From positions 1 through 64,000 of the IMG/VR virus record IMGVR_UViG_3300048588_000136: a DNA stretch of 64,000 nt. The stretch is one strand, 5' to 3'. Made by a program: the position numbers and the translations under genes. Each line of letters begins with the position of its first letter. Positions within the stretch are counted from its first letter, which is position 1. The notes under the pieces were generated by a model. The model did not search any database. It had not been told where the DNA came from and worked only from the letters and a program-made list of their open reading frames with translations. This DNA is from a virus. Of the stretch, positions 15,418 through 22,809 are shown in pieces.

Positions 15418-15615
15418 TTACGCCGCTTCAATCATGCCCGGCTCGGTGACGGTCAGATATTTCCCGTTGTCCAGTTGGACAACGTTCCCGTGCTGGCCGA
15501 TGCCTTTCATGTTTGGCTTGACCACGTTGATGACCGTAGCAGGCGTCCACTGCGGGGCGCTGTCGCCTGGGCTGTACAACACTTCGACCTTGGTTCCAAT
15601 AGCGAATGGTTTCAT
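15418..15615 (-). CDS. Small SH3-like hypothetical protein
   Basis: The 65-residue protein is a beta-strand series with a KOW/SH3-like pattern (GTKVEVLYSPGD, ATVINVVKP, VVQLDNGKYLTV). ATG 15615 follows AGGAAG. It resembles DUF-type phage barrel proteins. No function can be given. Confidence 0.55.
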   Translation of the reverse strand: MKPFAIGTKVEVLYSPGDSAPQWTPATVINVVKPNMKGIGQHGNVVQLDNGKYLTVTEPGMIEAA

Positions 15616-15705
15616 GTTTCTTCCTTTCTGATCCACGCCCACCCGTTGGGGTGCCACTGACTATCAGTAGTGAGGCCGGGGGGGGCGACCTCCGCACGAC
15701 TGGAT

Positions 15706-15939
15706 TTATTCTTCATCATGCTCAATGGTAACAATTACGCCGTTCGCTGCACGCCAGCGGGCGACCTCATCATTTACCTTGGCTTGCGCCTCCGCAAGCA
15801 CCCATCCGGCACCGTCTTCCGCTTCTTGGTAAACCTCATCCGTCAAGTGCTTCATTCGGATTTTTTGCTCTACCTTGATACGTTCCCAGCGTTCGTCTTG
15901 CGTCTCCGGTCTGCCGTTCTTGAGTTGTGTGACTACCAT
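15706..15939 (-). CDS. Helical hypothetical protein
   Basis: The 77-residue protein is highly charged and helical (ETQDERWERIKVEQKIRMKH). GATAGGAG precedes ATG 15939. It is the first gene of its unit, behind the promoter at 15993-16021. Confidence 0.58.
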   Translation of the reverse strand: MVVTQLKNGRPETQDERWERIKVEQKIRMKHLTDEVYQEAEDGAGWVLAEAQAKVNDEVARWRAANGVIVTIEHDEE

Positions 15940-15992
15940 TTCATTCTCCTATCATCCTGTGGGCTACTCCGTTTCGCCCGTCCTTGTCTACT

Positions 15993-16021
15993 AGTGTATC
16001 ACGATAGTAAATCGTTGTCAA
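15993..16021 (-). promoter_or_regulatory. Sigma-70-type promoter, divergent from 16162
   Basis: On the - strand TTGACA (16021-16016) and TACACT (15998-15993) are 17 bp apart. It drives 15939 and probably the genes to 14767. It is divergent from the + strand promoter about 160 bp away. Confidence 0.78.
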
Positions 16022-16139
16022 TAGGTTTTCTGACGAGTTTTTGTAGTTCTGAATCTCATTCAGTTATCCGCCATTTGTTGTATTTTTACCAAATAAATCA
16101 CGCAACCGAAGGAAACGACAGCCCAATTGCGATAATGTA

Positions 16140-16162
16140 AATGAGAACTAGTCTCAACTAGT
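16140..16162. promoter_or_regulatory. Operator-like repeats upstream of 16162 promoter
   Basis: TGAGAACTAGTCTCA (16142-16156) has inverted TGAGA/TCTCA ends and resembles the Fur-like box at 20118-20136. AACTAGT is also directly repeated at 16146 and 16156, exactly one helical turn apart. Both overlap the region just upstream of the -35 box. Confidence 0.5.
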
Positions 16163-16190
16163 TGCAAATGTAAGGCGAGCGTGGTATAAT
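16162..16190 (+). promoter_or_regulatory. Sigma-70-type promoter for the 16.2-20 kb operon
   Basis: TTGCAA (16162-16167), 17 bp, then consensus TATAAT (16185-16190). Transcription would start near 16197 and meet a terminator within about 10 bases. Confidence 0.8.
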
Positions 16191-16204
16191 CAGCGCATGT
16201 TGAT

Positions 16205-16241
16205 GCGCCACGTTGCCGCCTAGGTAGCCGTGGCGCTTTTT
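16205..16241 (+). terminator. Leader terminator in front of 16261
   Basis: GCGCCACG (16205-16212) pairs perfectly with CGTGGCGC (16229-16236), followed by TTTTT. It lies between the promoter and the ribosome site of the only following gene, so expression requires read-through or antitermination. Confidence 0.72.
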
Positions 16242-16260
16242 CGTTTGTGGAGGAACAACA

Positions 16261-16833
16261 ATGCTGAACAGAGACGAATACCGGCGCTTTATCAACGCTG
16301 ACCAGCCGCTGACCAACACATCCGCCTATGCGCGCATTGACCGGGCGCCCACCGGCACAGCATGGCGGGCTGTGTGCGTGTACCATTTGCCGGCTGAGGT
16401 CAACAACCGAATGCTGATTGCGTTCTGCGACGTGCTGCAAGGCGGGTTGTGGGCCAACACAGCCGGTATGCGGATTGCCTACACATGGGAAGGGCGCACC
16501 GAGCCGCCATTGTACCGTCCATTTGAGAAGCGACCACCAGAGCCACGGGCACAGGTTGATTTGTACAAGGGACAGGTGACCACAGTGTGGGTTGACGATC
16601 CTCGCTATCCGTCGGATAAGGTCGCAGGCATTCACAGCGCTGTGGAAAATGGGCAGAATGGAAATAGTCTCTACCATAATAGCTTTGTGGTGTTCTGGGA
16701 GTTACGCAACGCCGTCATCATCTCGCCCATTGACCCGCCGACCGTACCAGGCGACGTGTCCGCATTGCAGGCGGAAGTGCAGCGACTGAAGGCGATTATT
16801 GCGAATGCGCAGAAGGCATTGGGTGCAGCATGA
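16261..16833 (+). CDS. Hypothetical protein, possible beta-sandwich
   Basis: The 190-residue product has a beta-rich middle (TAWRAVCVYHLP; GMRIAYTWEGR; AQVDLYKGQVTTVWV; NSFVVFWELR) like an Ig-type accessory module, and a C-terminal coiled coil (SALQAEVQRLKAIIANAQ). GGAGG precedes ATG 16261. It could be a virion or cell-wall accessory protein. I recognise no family. Confidence 0.6.
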   Translation: MLNRDEYRRFINADQPLTNTSAYARIDRAPTGTAWRAVCVYHLPAEVNNRMLIAFCDVLQGGLWANTAGMRIAYTWEGRTEPPLYRPFEKRPPEPRAQVDLYKGQVTTVWVDDPRYPSDKVAGIHSAVENGQNGNSLYHNSFVVFWELRNAVIISPIDPPTVPGDVSALQAEVQRLKAIIANAQKALGAA

Positions 16834-17165
16834 CCGAACTATTACCCTGCCCGTTTTGCGGCAAACCTGCTAGACTAGACGAGGGTAGCGATCATCATGA
16901 CGGCTATTTCTCATTGGGATGTAGTAGTGGTATGGAAGATGCCTGCCCTGGTCGGTACGTGTATTACACGGAATCCATAGACTGTTTGGATTCGGCAATC
17001 GCCAAGTGGAATACCCGCCACGTTACTCCGCTGTTACTAGACTTCTATAACCGTGTGTGCGACCGTGCCGAGCGAAATATGGCACTAACCGGAACCGTTA
17101 GCGGCGCGCACTGGAACGCTATGCGGCAGGAGTTAAAAGCGCTGGGGATTGAGGTGACCCGATGA
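16830..17165 (+). CDS. Lar-like zinc protein
   Basis: The 111-residue protein has the Lar family signature: ELLPCPFCGKPARL near residue 3, a GC.....C second half, and AIAKWNTRH near residue 60. Rac prophage Lar eases restriction by EcoKI-type systems; whether this relative does so is inferred. The C-terminal 40 residues are helical. It overlaps both neighbours by 4 bases. Confidence 0.7.
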   Translation: MTELLPCPFCGKPARLDEGSDHHDGYFSLGCSSGMEDACPGRYVYYTESIDCLDSAIAKWNTRHVTPLLLDFYNRVCDRAERNMALTGTVSGAHWNAMRQELKALGIEVTR

Positions 17166-17572
17166 AACTATCACCATGTAAGCACTGTGGCAGCGTCGCC
17201 CACATTACCAAGTCTGTCACCGACCCCCACCTATGCTGGAGCGTCTCATGCAGCAATCTGGACTGCGGCATGACCACGCGGGCATTTAGTCAGCAGCAGC
17301 AGGCTGTGAATGCGTGGCAGCGGAGCGCGGAACCGGCGCAAACCTATAGTCACCGCAACGGGGAGACGGAAGCGCCGATAGCGTCGGGTAAATATTGGTT
17401 TGCAGGTGAAGTGAGCTCAGAGATTGCCACTGAACGGTACAAGGTTACCGACACGGTCGATGTCAATGATAATCATGCCTACAATGACGTGCATGGTGAA
17501 ACATTACATTTATGGAACTATGCTGGTCAATGGTGGGGGCCGGTACTCGCACCGTGGGAGCAGCCACAATGA
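17162..17572 (+). CDS. Second Lar-like zinc protein with C-terminal extension
   Basis: Residues 1-55 repeat the Lar pattern (LSPCKHCGSVAHI ... CSNLDCGMTTRAF ... AVNAWQR). A further 80 residues with Trp-rich strands follow (WNYAGQWWGPVL). It is probably a diverged tandem relative of the preceding gene. Confidence 0.65.
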   Translation: MKLSPCKHCGSVAHITKSVTDPHLCWSVSCSNLDCGMTTRAFSQQQQAVNAWQRSAEPAQTYSHRNGETEAPIASGKYWFAGEVSSEIATERYKVTDTVDVNDNHAYNDVHGETLHLWNYAGQWWGPVLAPWEQPQ

Positions 17573-17823
17573 CGCCGCCAACCTGGCTTGGTATTGTCGT
17601 CAATCCTGCCGGCGTTGACCTACGCACGCACCCAGACCCGCACGCGCCGGTGATTCGCACAATCGTGCGCGGTGACGGGATGAGGGTGCATGGAGTGCCG
17701 TTGCAAGGCAGCGAGTGGTACGCAGCCACGTATGGGGCGCAGAGTGGGTACGTGGCTGTCGGCGACATTAGAGCGCTGTACATGCTATCAGATAATACGG
17801 AGGAGGTAACGCATGTCAATTAA
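17569..17823 (+). CDS. Bacterial SH3 (SH3b) domain protein
   Basis: The 84-residue protein is a single SH3b domain: VNPAGVDLRTHPDPHAPVIR, then a GDGMRVHG strand and SEWYAATYGAQSGYVAVGDI. Such domains bind cell-wall peptides, often in lysins. No catalytic domain is attached and no signal peptide is seen. ATG 17569 overlaps the previous stop. Confidence 0.72.
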   Translation: MTPPTWLGIVVNPAGVDLRTHPDPHAPVIRTIVRGDGMRVHGVPLQGSEWYAATYGAQSGYVAVGDIRALYMLSDNTEEVTHVN

Positions 17824-18034
17824 CTGGCTGTGGAACAGCGATAAATCAACGGACGATCAGCGTTTCTTGCAGCTCGCTCACGATGTCGCGACGTTGCACC
17901 GGCAACTATCAACGGCCGTGCAGCGCATCGAAGCGCTAGAGCAGCAGGCAGCGCAGTATGGACAAACACAGAGCGACATGCGGGCAACGTTGACTGAGGT
18001 GGCGACTGTGATGCGCCGGTGGGATGGTGAGTAG
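17813..18034 (+). CDS. Coiled-coil hypothetical protein
   Basis: The 73-residue product is a coiled coil from about residue 15 (LAHDVATLHRQLSTAVQRIE ...). The start AACGCATG follows GGAGG. The stop overlaps the next GTG. Confidence 0.6.
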   Translation: MSINWLWNSDKSTDDQRFLQLAHDVATLHRQLSTAVQRIEALEQQAAQYGQTQSDMRATLTEVATVMRRWDGE

Positions 18035-18216
18035 TGGGTAAATCAAAACTGGCCTTCTTGCTTGGCGTCTCGCTGTCTGCATTATTCGCCATGTGGCTGA
18101 AGGCGCAATCACTGGCCGCCGAAAACGAATTGCTGGAGGCAGCGTTATCCGGCGTGGTGACGAGCATGGCGTACACCGATGAGGACGAAGAGCCGTTGCA
18201 GGAGTGGGGCGAGTGA
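18034..18216 (+). CDS. Small membrane protein, GTG start
   Basis: The 60-residue protein has one N-terminal membrane helix (LAFLLGVSLSALFAMWL) and an acidic cytoplasmic or periplasmic tail. It could be a spanin- or holin-like helper, but no defining motif is present. Confidence 0.55.
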   Translation: MGKSKLAFLLGVSLSALFAMWLKAQSLAAENELLEAALSGVVTSMAYTDEDEEPLQEWGE

Positions 18217-18959
18217 TGTCAGTTCTCATTTTTGCGCCACCACAGCCAAGTTTACCTAATCTCAACAGCGAGTTAGCTGCACTTACTCGCTGTTTTCACC
18301 GTCCACTGCTGGCGCATAATGAGATCGAGCTACAGCGAGCCATTGCTGAAAGTGGCGAGGATGTAGACGGCTTTTGGTTTGCGGGACACGCTGGAGCCAC
18401 AGGTATTGCGTCGGATAACGGCATAATGTCACCGCAGACAATAGCGCAGTATCTCAGCACTGCCGGCGTGGATTGGGCGTTTTTTAATAGTTGCGAATCA
18501 GCTAAATTCGTGGGTAGTTTACAGGCGTACTACCCATGCGATGTTTTTGCCAGCATTACAGAAATCGGAGACATAGACGCATGGCGAGTAGCATCACTGG
18601 TAGCATTAAATCTCAGTAATACGGGGGATATTTTTAGAGCCGTCCGCATGGCAGCACCAACCGGCACCACGTCTCTGCAACCGTTCCCACGTTCTGATCA
18701 TAGTGGTAGAGGAGCTATGTCACAAAAAGATATCGAACAGGTTGAAGAGTTGTCTGAGCAGTTGCGGGAGCTAAACCGGGTGCTAACTGGTGATAAGCGG
18801 TATCGCGAGCGCGGGCTGATTGAATCCGTGCAACATCTAGAAACACAGTACGCTACAGTGTTGCACCAATTGGAGCAGCAGCGCATGTGGCTGCGCCTCA
18901 ACGGTGTGGGCTGGGCGGCTGTGCTGTTGCTGGAGTTGTGGTTACGATTCGGGAGATAA
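18216..18959 (+). CDS. CHAT/caspase-fold-like protein with coiled coil and C-terminal membrane helix
   Basis: Residues 1-150 show the caspase-like CHAT pattern: a strand-loop GFWFAGHAGA with candidate catalytic His58 and a strand WAFFNSCES with candidate Cys93. A linker is followed by a coiled coil (residues 170-225) and one membrane helix at the C-terminus (GWAAVLLLELWL). The tail resembles XhlA-type phage hemolysin/holin helpers. It may be a membrane-tethered protease. A second start is likely: ATG 18717, in frame, has AGAGGAG at 18708-18714 and would give the 80-residue tail alone. Activity is inferred from two motifs only. Confidence 0.6.
   Translation: MSVLIFAPPQPSLPNLNSELAALTRCFHRPLLAHNEIELQRAIAESGEDVDGFWFAGHAGATGIASDNGIMSPQTIAQYLSTAGVDWAFFNSCESAKFVGSLQAYYPCDVFASITEIGDIDAWRVASLVALNLSNTGDIFRAVRMAAPTGTTSLQPFPRSDHSGRGAMSQKDIEQVEELSEQLRELNRVLTGDKRYRERGLIESVQHLETQYATVLHQLEQQRMWLRLNGVGWAAVLLLELWLRFGR
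18717..18959 (+). CDS. Internal in-frame product: XhlA-like coiled-coil membrane protein
   Basis: AGAGGAG-CT-ATG inside the CHAT-like gene could start an 80-residue protein with a coiled coil and a terminal membrane helix. XhlA-type proteins of this size assist lysis or anchor to the membrane. It may be made independently of the full-length form. Confidence 0.45.
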   Translation: MSQKDIEQVEELSEQLRELNRVLTGDKRYRERGLIESVQHLETQYATVLHQLEQQRMWLRLNGVGWAAVLLLELWLRFGR

Positions 18960-18962
18960 TAA

Positions 18963-19973
18963 ATGGTCGATGACGCAGAGTCCCTAGTTGCGCCACCCAT
19001 TGCCGCCGACATTGCAGCCACAAGAGACAACTCAGAACTATTTGCCAAGGCGTTGGAACTTGCGCCACGGTTTGACAGCCTCGCCAACCTAGCCAGGGCC
19101 GTCAACGATGCACTTGATATTGACACAACCGCCGCCGCTTGGCGGGGACTATGGGTGCGCAACCCCGAACAGCGTGAGCGCATCCGCAAGCGCCTAGGTA
19201 CAGCCGCACACCAGTATCAACGCACGATCAACGTTGTCGGCAATGTGTCAGGCATTGTGTTTTCTGACATTCACGCCCCATTTCACGACCGCAACGCTAT
19301 CGCCCTGGCCGCCAAGGTTTCCGCATGGTGGAAGCCCGACGTGGCAATCTACAATGGTGACGACGTAGATTTCTATCAGTTGAGCCGCTTCGATAAAAAC
19401 CCCAACCGCACCGCACGCACCCAAGACGAAATCGATACATGGCACGTTGAGTGCGTTGCGCCACTGAACGCCGCGTTAGGCAGGGCGCGTAAAATCAAAG
19501 TGCCTGGCAATCATGAGGACCGACTACGGCGCAAGCTGTGGGCGAATCCTGACTTGTTTGGTATTGGTGCGCTAGAACTGCCTGAGCTAATGCAATTGCG
19601 CCGCTATGGGATTGAATACGCAGAACTGCGGGTACGCTTTGGTAATGTGTTGGAAGTCACGCACGGCACACGCGTTAGCAAATGGGCGGGGTATACCGCA
19701 CGGTTGGAACAGGAGCAACGCCGCTACAGCATATCGACCATCACCGGCCATGTGCATCGGGCGGGACGGTTCCAGACGCGCATGGGGGCATCGTATGTAA
19801 TCGGGCAGGAGTGTCCTTGCATGTGCGATTTGTCACCTGAGTACATGACCGATCCCGACTGGACGCAGGGGCTAACGTTATTCGTTGTGCGAGATGGTGC
19901 TGTGCAGATTGAGCCTGTGATATTTACACCAGACTATCGGGCGATGGTGGGGAAGCAATATTTTAGCCTATGA
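18963..19973 (+). CDS. Calcineurin-like metallophosphoesterase
   Basis: The 336-residue protein has the full metal-binding set: SDIHAPFHD (Asp102, His104), NGDDVD (Asp133), GNHEDR (Asn183, His184), a VTHGT strand near residue 231, and TGHVHRAG (His263, His265). The N-terminal 90 residues are helical. It should hydrolyse phosphoesters, possibly in nucleic acid. Phage relatives occur near lysis or DNA genes. A ribosome site is weak (GGGAGATAATAA). Confidence 0.85.
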   Translation: MVDDAESLVAPPIAADIAATRDNSELFAKALELAPRFDSLANLARAVNDALDIDTTAAAWRGLWVRNPEQRERIRKRLGTAAHQYQRTINVVGNVSGIVFSDIHAPFHDRNAIALAAKVSAWWKPDVAIYNGDDVDFYQLSRFDKNPNRTARTQDEIDTWHVECVAPLNAALGRARKIKVPGNHEDRLRRKLWANPDLFGIGALELPELMQLRRYGIEYAELRVRFGNVLEVTHGTRVSKWAGYTARLEQEQRRYSISTITGHVHRAGRFQTRMGASYVIGQECPCMCDLSPEYMTDPDWTQGLTLFVVRDGAVQIEPVIFTPDYRAMVGKQYFSL

Positions 19974-20065
19974 CCTGCGACACCATCTTTGTCTACAGCT
20001 TCATTCTCGGCACAATTTTCGGCATGGGGTTTTTCGCCTTCATGCTGTGGTTAGAGAGTTCGTAA
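19970..20065 (+). CDS. Tiny membrane protein
   Basis: A 31-residue frame starts at ATG 19970 in ATGA overlap with the phosphoesterase stop. It is nearly all hydrophobic (FVYSFILGTIFGMGFFAFML). Confidence 0.48.
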   Translation: MTCDTIFVYSFILGTIFGMGFFAFMLWLESS

Positions 20066-20082
20066 TGGAGCGTAACTGTCTC

Positions 20083-20111
20083 TTGAAATTGCCGTCATGT
20101 TGTGCTATACT
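20083..20111 (+). promoter_or_regulatory. Promoter of the first tRNA-like leader
   Basis: TTGAAA (20083-20088), 17 bp, TATACT (20106-20111), with an extended TGTGC before -10. The same TGTGCTATA-T box recurs at 32564-32574 and 42667-42677. Transcription would start near 20118. Confidence 0.78.
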
Positions 20112-20117
20112 ATCGTA

Positions 20118-20136
20118 AATGAGAATTATTCTCAAT
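20118..20136. promoter_or_regulatory. Fur-box-like palindrome at the start site
   Basis: AATGAGAATTATTCTCAAT contains the perfect 7-1-7 repeat TGAGAAT-T-ATTCTCA, the form recognised by Fur-family iron regulators. It covers the predicted start site, an efficient place to repress. Control by host Fur is inference. Confidence 0.5.
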
Positions 20137-20139
20137 CAC

Positions 20140-20273
20140 AGTGTGGCGGCGTGTGGGAAACGCAAGATGTCGTCTAGGCTAGTGTGAGAGAAGCGACTAC
20201 AGAGTAAGTGGTAGCCTACACCCATCTGAGTAGGTGATGATCTAGCCAGCCGGTTCGATTCCGGCCCACACTA
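20140..20273 (+). ncRNA. tRNA-like structured RNA (element 1)
   Basis: AGTGTGG (20140) pairs perfectly with CCACACT (20266-20272) as an acceptor-like stem. GCGT/ACGC (20149-20163) forms a D-arm with GGG in its loop. GCCGG-TTCGATT-CCGGC (20249-20265) is a canonical T-arm directly followed by the acceptor strand. In place of a normal anticodon arm there is AGATG...CATCT enclosing 53 bases with an inner TAGGCTA/TAGCCTA stem. No CCA is encoded and base 8 is C, not T. I therefore call it tRNA-like rather than a tRNA. Confidence 0.55.
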
Positions 20274-20276
20274 CTA

Positions 20277-20343
20277 CGCCTGACGGTGAACGTCGGACAC
20301 GTTGCCGTGAGTTGGCGAAAGATGCCAACCTAGCCGTCAGGCG
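20277..20343 (+). ncRNA. Three-way-junction leader RNA
   Basis: CGCCTGACGG and CCGTCAGGCG form a perfect 10-bp outer stem enclosing AACGT/ACGTT (20289-20303) and GTTGGC/GCCAAC (20311-20329) hairpins. It lies between element 1 and the ribosome site of 20368, so it may act as a leader or riboswitch-like element. It does not end in a T-run. Confidence 0.5.
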
Positions 20344-20367
20344 GAAAACATTATTTTGGAGGTCTGC

Positions 20368-20559
20368 ATGAAACTTCTGCCAATGCTGCAAGCCATCGCC
20401 GCTGTCGTCGCAAAGCTAAATCCTATGCCGCTGCTTGACGCTATCGAAGCGGAGTACGGCCGCACGGCGCGTCTGGTGGTCATCGCCGTGGTGGTGATTG
20501 TGGCTGTGGCTATCGGCTACAACATAGACAGCGTGACAGCGTGGGCAGGGCTGCAATGA
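20368..20559 (+). CDS. Small membrane protein (holin-like size)
   Basis: The 63-residue protein has an amphipathic N-terminal part and a strong C-terminal membrane helix (LVVIAVVVIVAVAIGY). TGGAGG precedes ATG 20368. It is the first gene after the structured leader. The holin role is only a guess from size. Confidence 0.55.
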   Translation: MKLLPMLQAIAAVVAKLNPMPLLDAIEAEYGRTARLVVIAVVVIVAVAIGYNIDSVTAWAGLQ

Positions 20560-20651
20560 GAGGCTACCTAACGCAACTACGCGCCGGTTGCGGGCCGGTG
20601 TGCGTGCTGTTAATTGTGGCTATTGCGTGGAGCATCGTTAAATGCCTGTAG
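20556..20651 (+). CDS. Tiny membrane protein
   Basis: ATG 20556 overlaps the previous stop (ATGA). The 31-residue product has one hydrophobic helix (VCVLLIVAIAWSIV). Its end overlaps the start of the fibre gene. Confidence 0.45.
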   Translation: MRGYLTQLRAGCGPVCVLLIVAIAWSIVKCL

Positions 20652-22060
20652 GCGCATTTGTACCGAGTCGAATCCATCTGGACTATCCAGAGTGGCAGGC
20701 ACCTGTCGTTGGCGATACTGGCAAAGTTTGGGCCTATACCGGCTCAGGCTATGCGCCGGTGTCGTTGGCGTTCGACCCGGCTGGCACGGCGGCGGCGGCG
20801 GTAGCTGCGCATGTGGAAGCGTCGAATCCGCATAGCCAGTATTACCTGGCCTCCGGTGTCAGTGCCTACGGAGCGACGTTGATTGACGACGCCAACGCGG
20901 CGACGGCGCGCACGACGCTAGGGCTTGGCACGGCGGCAACGCTGAACGTCGGCACATCTGCCAACAACGTTGTGCAACTGGACGGTAGCGCCAAACTACC
21001 AGCGGTTGATGGCAGCCAGTTGACTGGAATCACGGCCACCGCTGCGCCAGGCGGCAGCAGCACGCAGGTACAGTACAACGCTAGTGGCAGTTTGGCCGGA
21101 GATGCTGGCATGACGTATGACGCCAGTACAGACAGGCTGACGGTGGCGGGTGGTATCGTCGCAGGTGATTTTTCGCCACCGAGCGATAGCACAACGGCGT
21201 GGCGCGTGTGGAACGCAGCGCGGTCAACACGGGTCGTCACGGTAGACACAACGAATAGCAAAATGTCGGTCAGTGGTTCATCTGCGCTAGCGTGGGGGTA
21301 CAATACGGGCGGTGGACTGGTGACCATTGGCAACGCTAATGCCGTTGGATCACTATTCTGTCAAACGCCTAGCCTCAACTCGTCGTGGCCGTGCGGGTTG
21401 GGTATAGATGGCTCCTGGGCAGCAAATAGGGCAACTATTAACATAAAAGCCTTTGGTGTATATGCAGGCTCGCAGGAGTCCAATTTAGTTTTTTATACAA
21501 CATCTGCTACATCGCTCGTGGAATGTCTACGATTGAGAGCCGATGGGCGTGTAGGGATGAACGGTTCTACAATACCGCGGAGCGCTCTCGATGTCGCAGG
21601 CACTACAGGGATAAATTGGGGTGCTGGCAGTTCCAGTACGGGGCTAGTAACAATTGGGGATTCTGGGGTTGGCGCATCTTTTTTTGTCCACACACCTAGC
21701 CTGTCGTCTTCGTATTCCAGCGGACTAGGGATAGATGGAACGTATTCTGCAAATGTGTCAACGATTAATATAAAGGCGTTCAGTGTAAATCATCCGCTAT
21801 ACGCTTCAAATTTGTCTATGCAGACCGTTGTATCAGGAGTGCTAACAGAGGTTCTGCGGTTGTCGAATCTAGGCTACGCGGGCGTTGGAACTACCACCCC
21901 CACCGCTCTCCTCGACCTCGCCGCCAGCACCACCAGCCGCGCCAGCCTCCGCATTCGGGCAGGCACAGCGCCGACATCACCGAATGCGGGGGACATCTAT
22001 TTCGATGGAACGAATTTTTTTGGTTACAACGGCAGCGCTTGGAAGCAGTTGGATAACTAG
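20642..22060 (+). CDS. Tail fibre or receptor-binding-type protein
   Basis: The 472-residue protein is rich in Gly, Ser, Thr and Ala. It has fibre-type motifs: HVEASNPHSQYYL near residue 57, GLGTAATLNVGTSANNVVQLD near 95, and two related beta repeats around 215-290 and 325-400 (each reading TGLVTIG or GGLVTIG, then NINIKAF-like strands). It ends SPNAGDIYFDGTNFFGYNGS, a common phage fibre tip element. It probably forms a trimeric fibre outside the main tail module. Confidence 0.7.
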   Translation: MPVGAFVPSRIHLDYPEWQAPVVGDTGKVWAYTGSGYAPVSLAFDPAGTAAAAVAAHVEASNPHSQYYLASGVSAYGATLIDDANAATARTTLGLGTAATLNVGTSANNVVQLDGSAKLPAVDGSQLTGITATAAPGGSSTQVQYNASGSLAGDAGMTYDASTDRLTVAGGIVAGDFSPPSDSTTAWRVWNAARSTRVVTVDTTNSKMSVSGSSALAWGYNTGGGLVTIGNANAVGSLFCQTPSLNSSWPCGLGIDGSWAANRATINIKAFGVYAGSQESNLVFYTTSATSLVECLRLRADGRVGMNGSTIPRSALDVAGTTGINWGAGSSSTGLVTIGDSGVGASFFVHTPSLSSSYSSGLGIDGTYSANVSTINIKAFSVNHPLYASNLSMQTVVSGVLTEVLRLSNLGYAGVGTTTPTALLDLAASTTSRASLRIRAGTAPTSPNAGDIYFDGTNFFGYNGSAWKQLDN

Positions 22061-22075
22061 GAGCCTACATCAATA

Positions 22076-22519
22076 ATGACTATCTCAATCGCAGGATTTA
22101 CCGACGAATTCGCAGCGTTAGCCTATCTACAGGCACGCAATTCACCACGTGACACCATCCGCTACGGCGTCCGACCTAACGCCATCAAAGCACTGTCGGA
22201 GTACGCCTATTTGCTGACGGCGCTAAACGGTGGTGACACTGAAACCGGTGTGCCTGACATGTCGGCAATACTGGGCTACCACGTCAATGCGGTCGCCGCT
22301 GTATCGCCATTCGTGGATTTGATGCAGGCGGCAATGCGTATCCTCATCGACACCCCGGCGCTTATCAATCAACTAGCATTGATGCAAGGACAAACCGTGC
22401 CACCGATGGGGGCGGAAATTACGGACGTAATCAACCCCGCAGAGTATGCGACACTCCTGCAATCAACCGCGGACGCGATTCAGGCGGTAGGGCAGCTTAT
22501 GCAAGGAGGCGGAGAGTGA
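22076..22519 (+). CDS. Hypothetical helical virion-accessory protein
   Basis: The 147-residue protein is helical throughout and has no recognised motif. It lies in a row of genes following the fibre and may be part of the same structure. TAGGAG is 12 bases upstream. Confidence 0.55.
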   Translation: MTISIAGFTDEFAALAYLQARNSPRDTIRYGVRPNAIKALSEYAYLLTALNGGDTETGVPDMSAILGYHVNAVAAVSPFVDLMQAAMRILIDTPALINQLALMQGQTVPPMGAEITDVINPAEYATLLQSTADAIQAVGQLMQGGGE

Positions 22520-22809
22520 ACGCAGGTTCATCATACAAAGAAGTGCGACAGGTAGGCGACATGACCGAAATTACCACGAGCGCTGAAAATATCAGCATTC
22601 CGGCATCGCAATCAACGTCAAGCGAAACAATCGAGCAGCGCATGGATCGGCTTGGCAAAGAGTTGGACGCGTGGTGCGAAACCAACAACGTTTCCATCGT
22701 CATTATCGCCGTTGGCCGCAAAAGTCGTCAGGCTGTACCAGCAATTGATTGGCAGCCTGACACCCATACGTTTATACATGCGCTAACTCCGAAAGGTCAG
22801 CAGCAGTGA
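22516..22809 (+). CDS. Hypothetical protein, GTG start
   Basis: The 97-residue product has an acidic, Ser/Thr-rich first half and an alpha/beta second half (NNVSIVIIAVGRKSRQAVPA). AGGAGGCGGAGA precedes GTG 22516, which overlaps the previous stop. Confidence 0.55.
   Translation: MNAGSSYKEVRQVGDMTEITTSAENISIPASQSTSSETIEQRMDRLGKELDAWCETNNVSIVIIAVGRKSRQAVPAIDWQPDTHTFIHALTPKGQQQ

Noticed and set aside
20140-20273. Ordinary tRNA gene
   Set aside because: The anticodon arm encloses 53 bases, base 8 is C, no standard anticodon loop or CCA is present. Kept as tRNA-like RNA.
20642-22060. Diversity-generating retroelement target in a fibre gene
   Set aside because: No reverse transcriptase or template repeat was found near either fibre.
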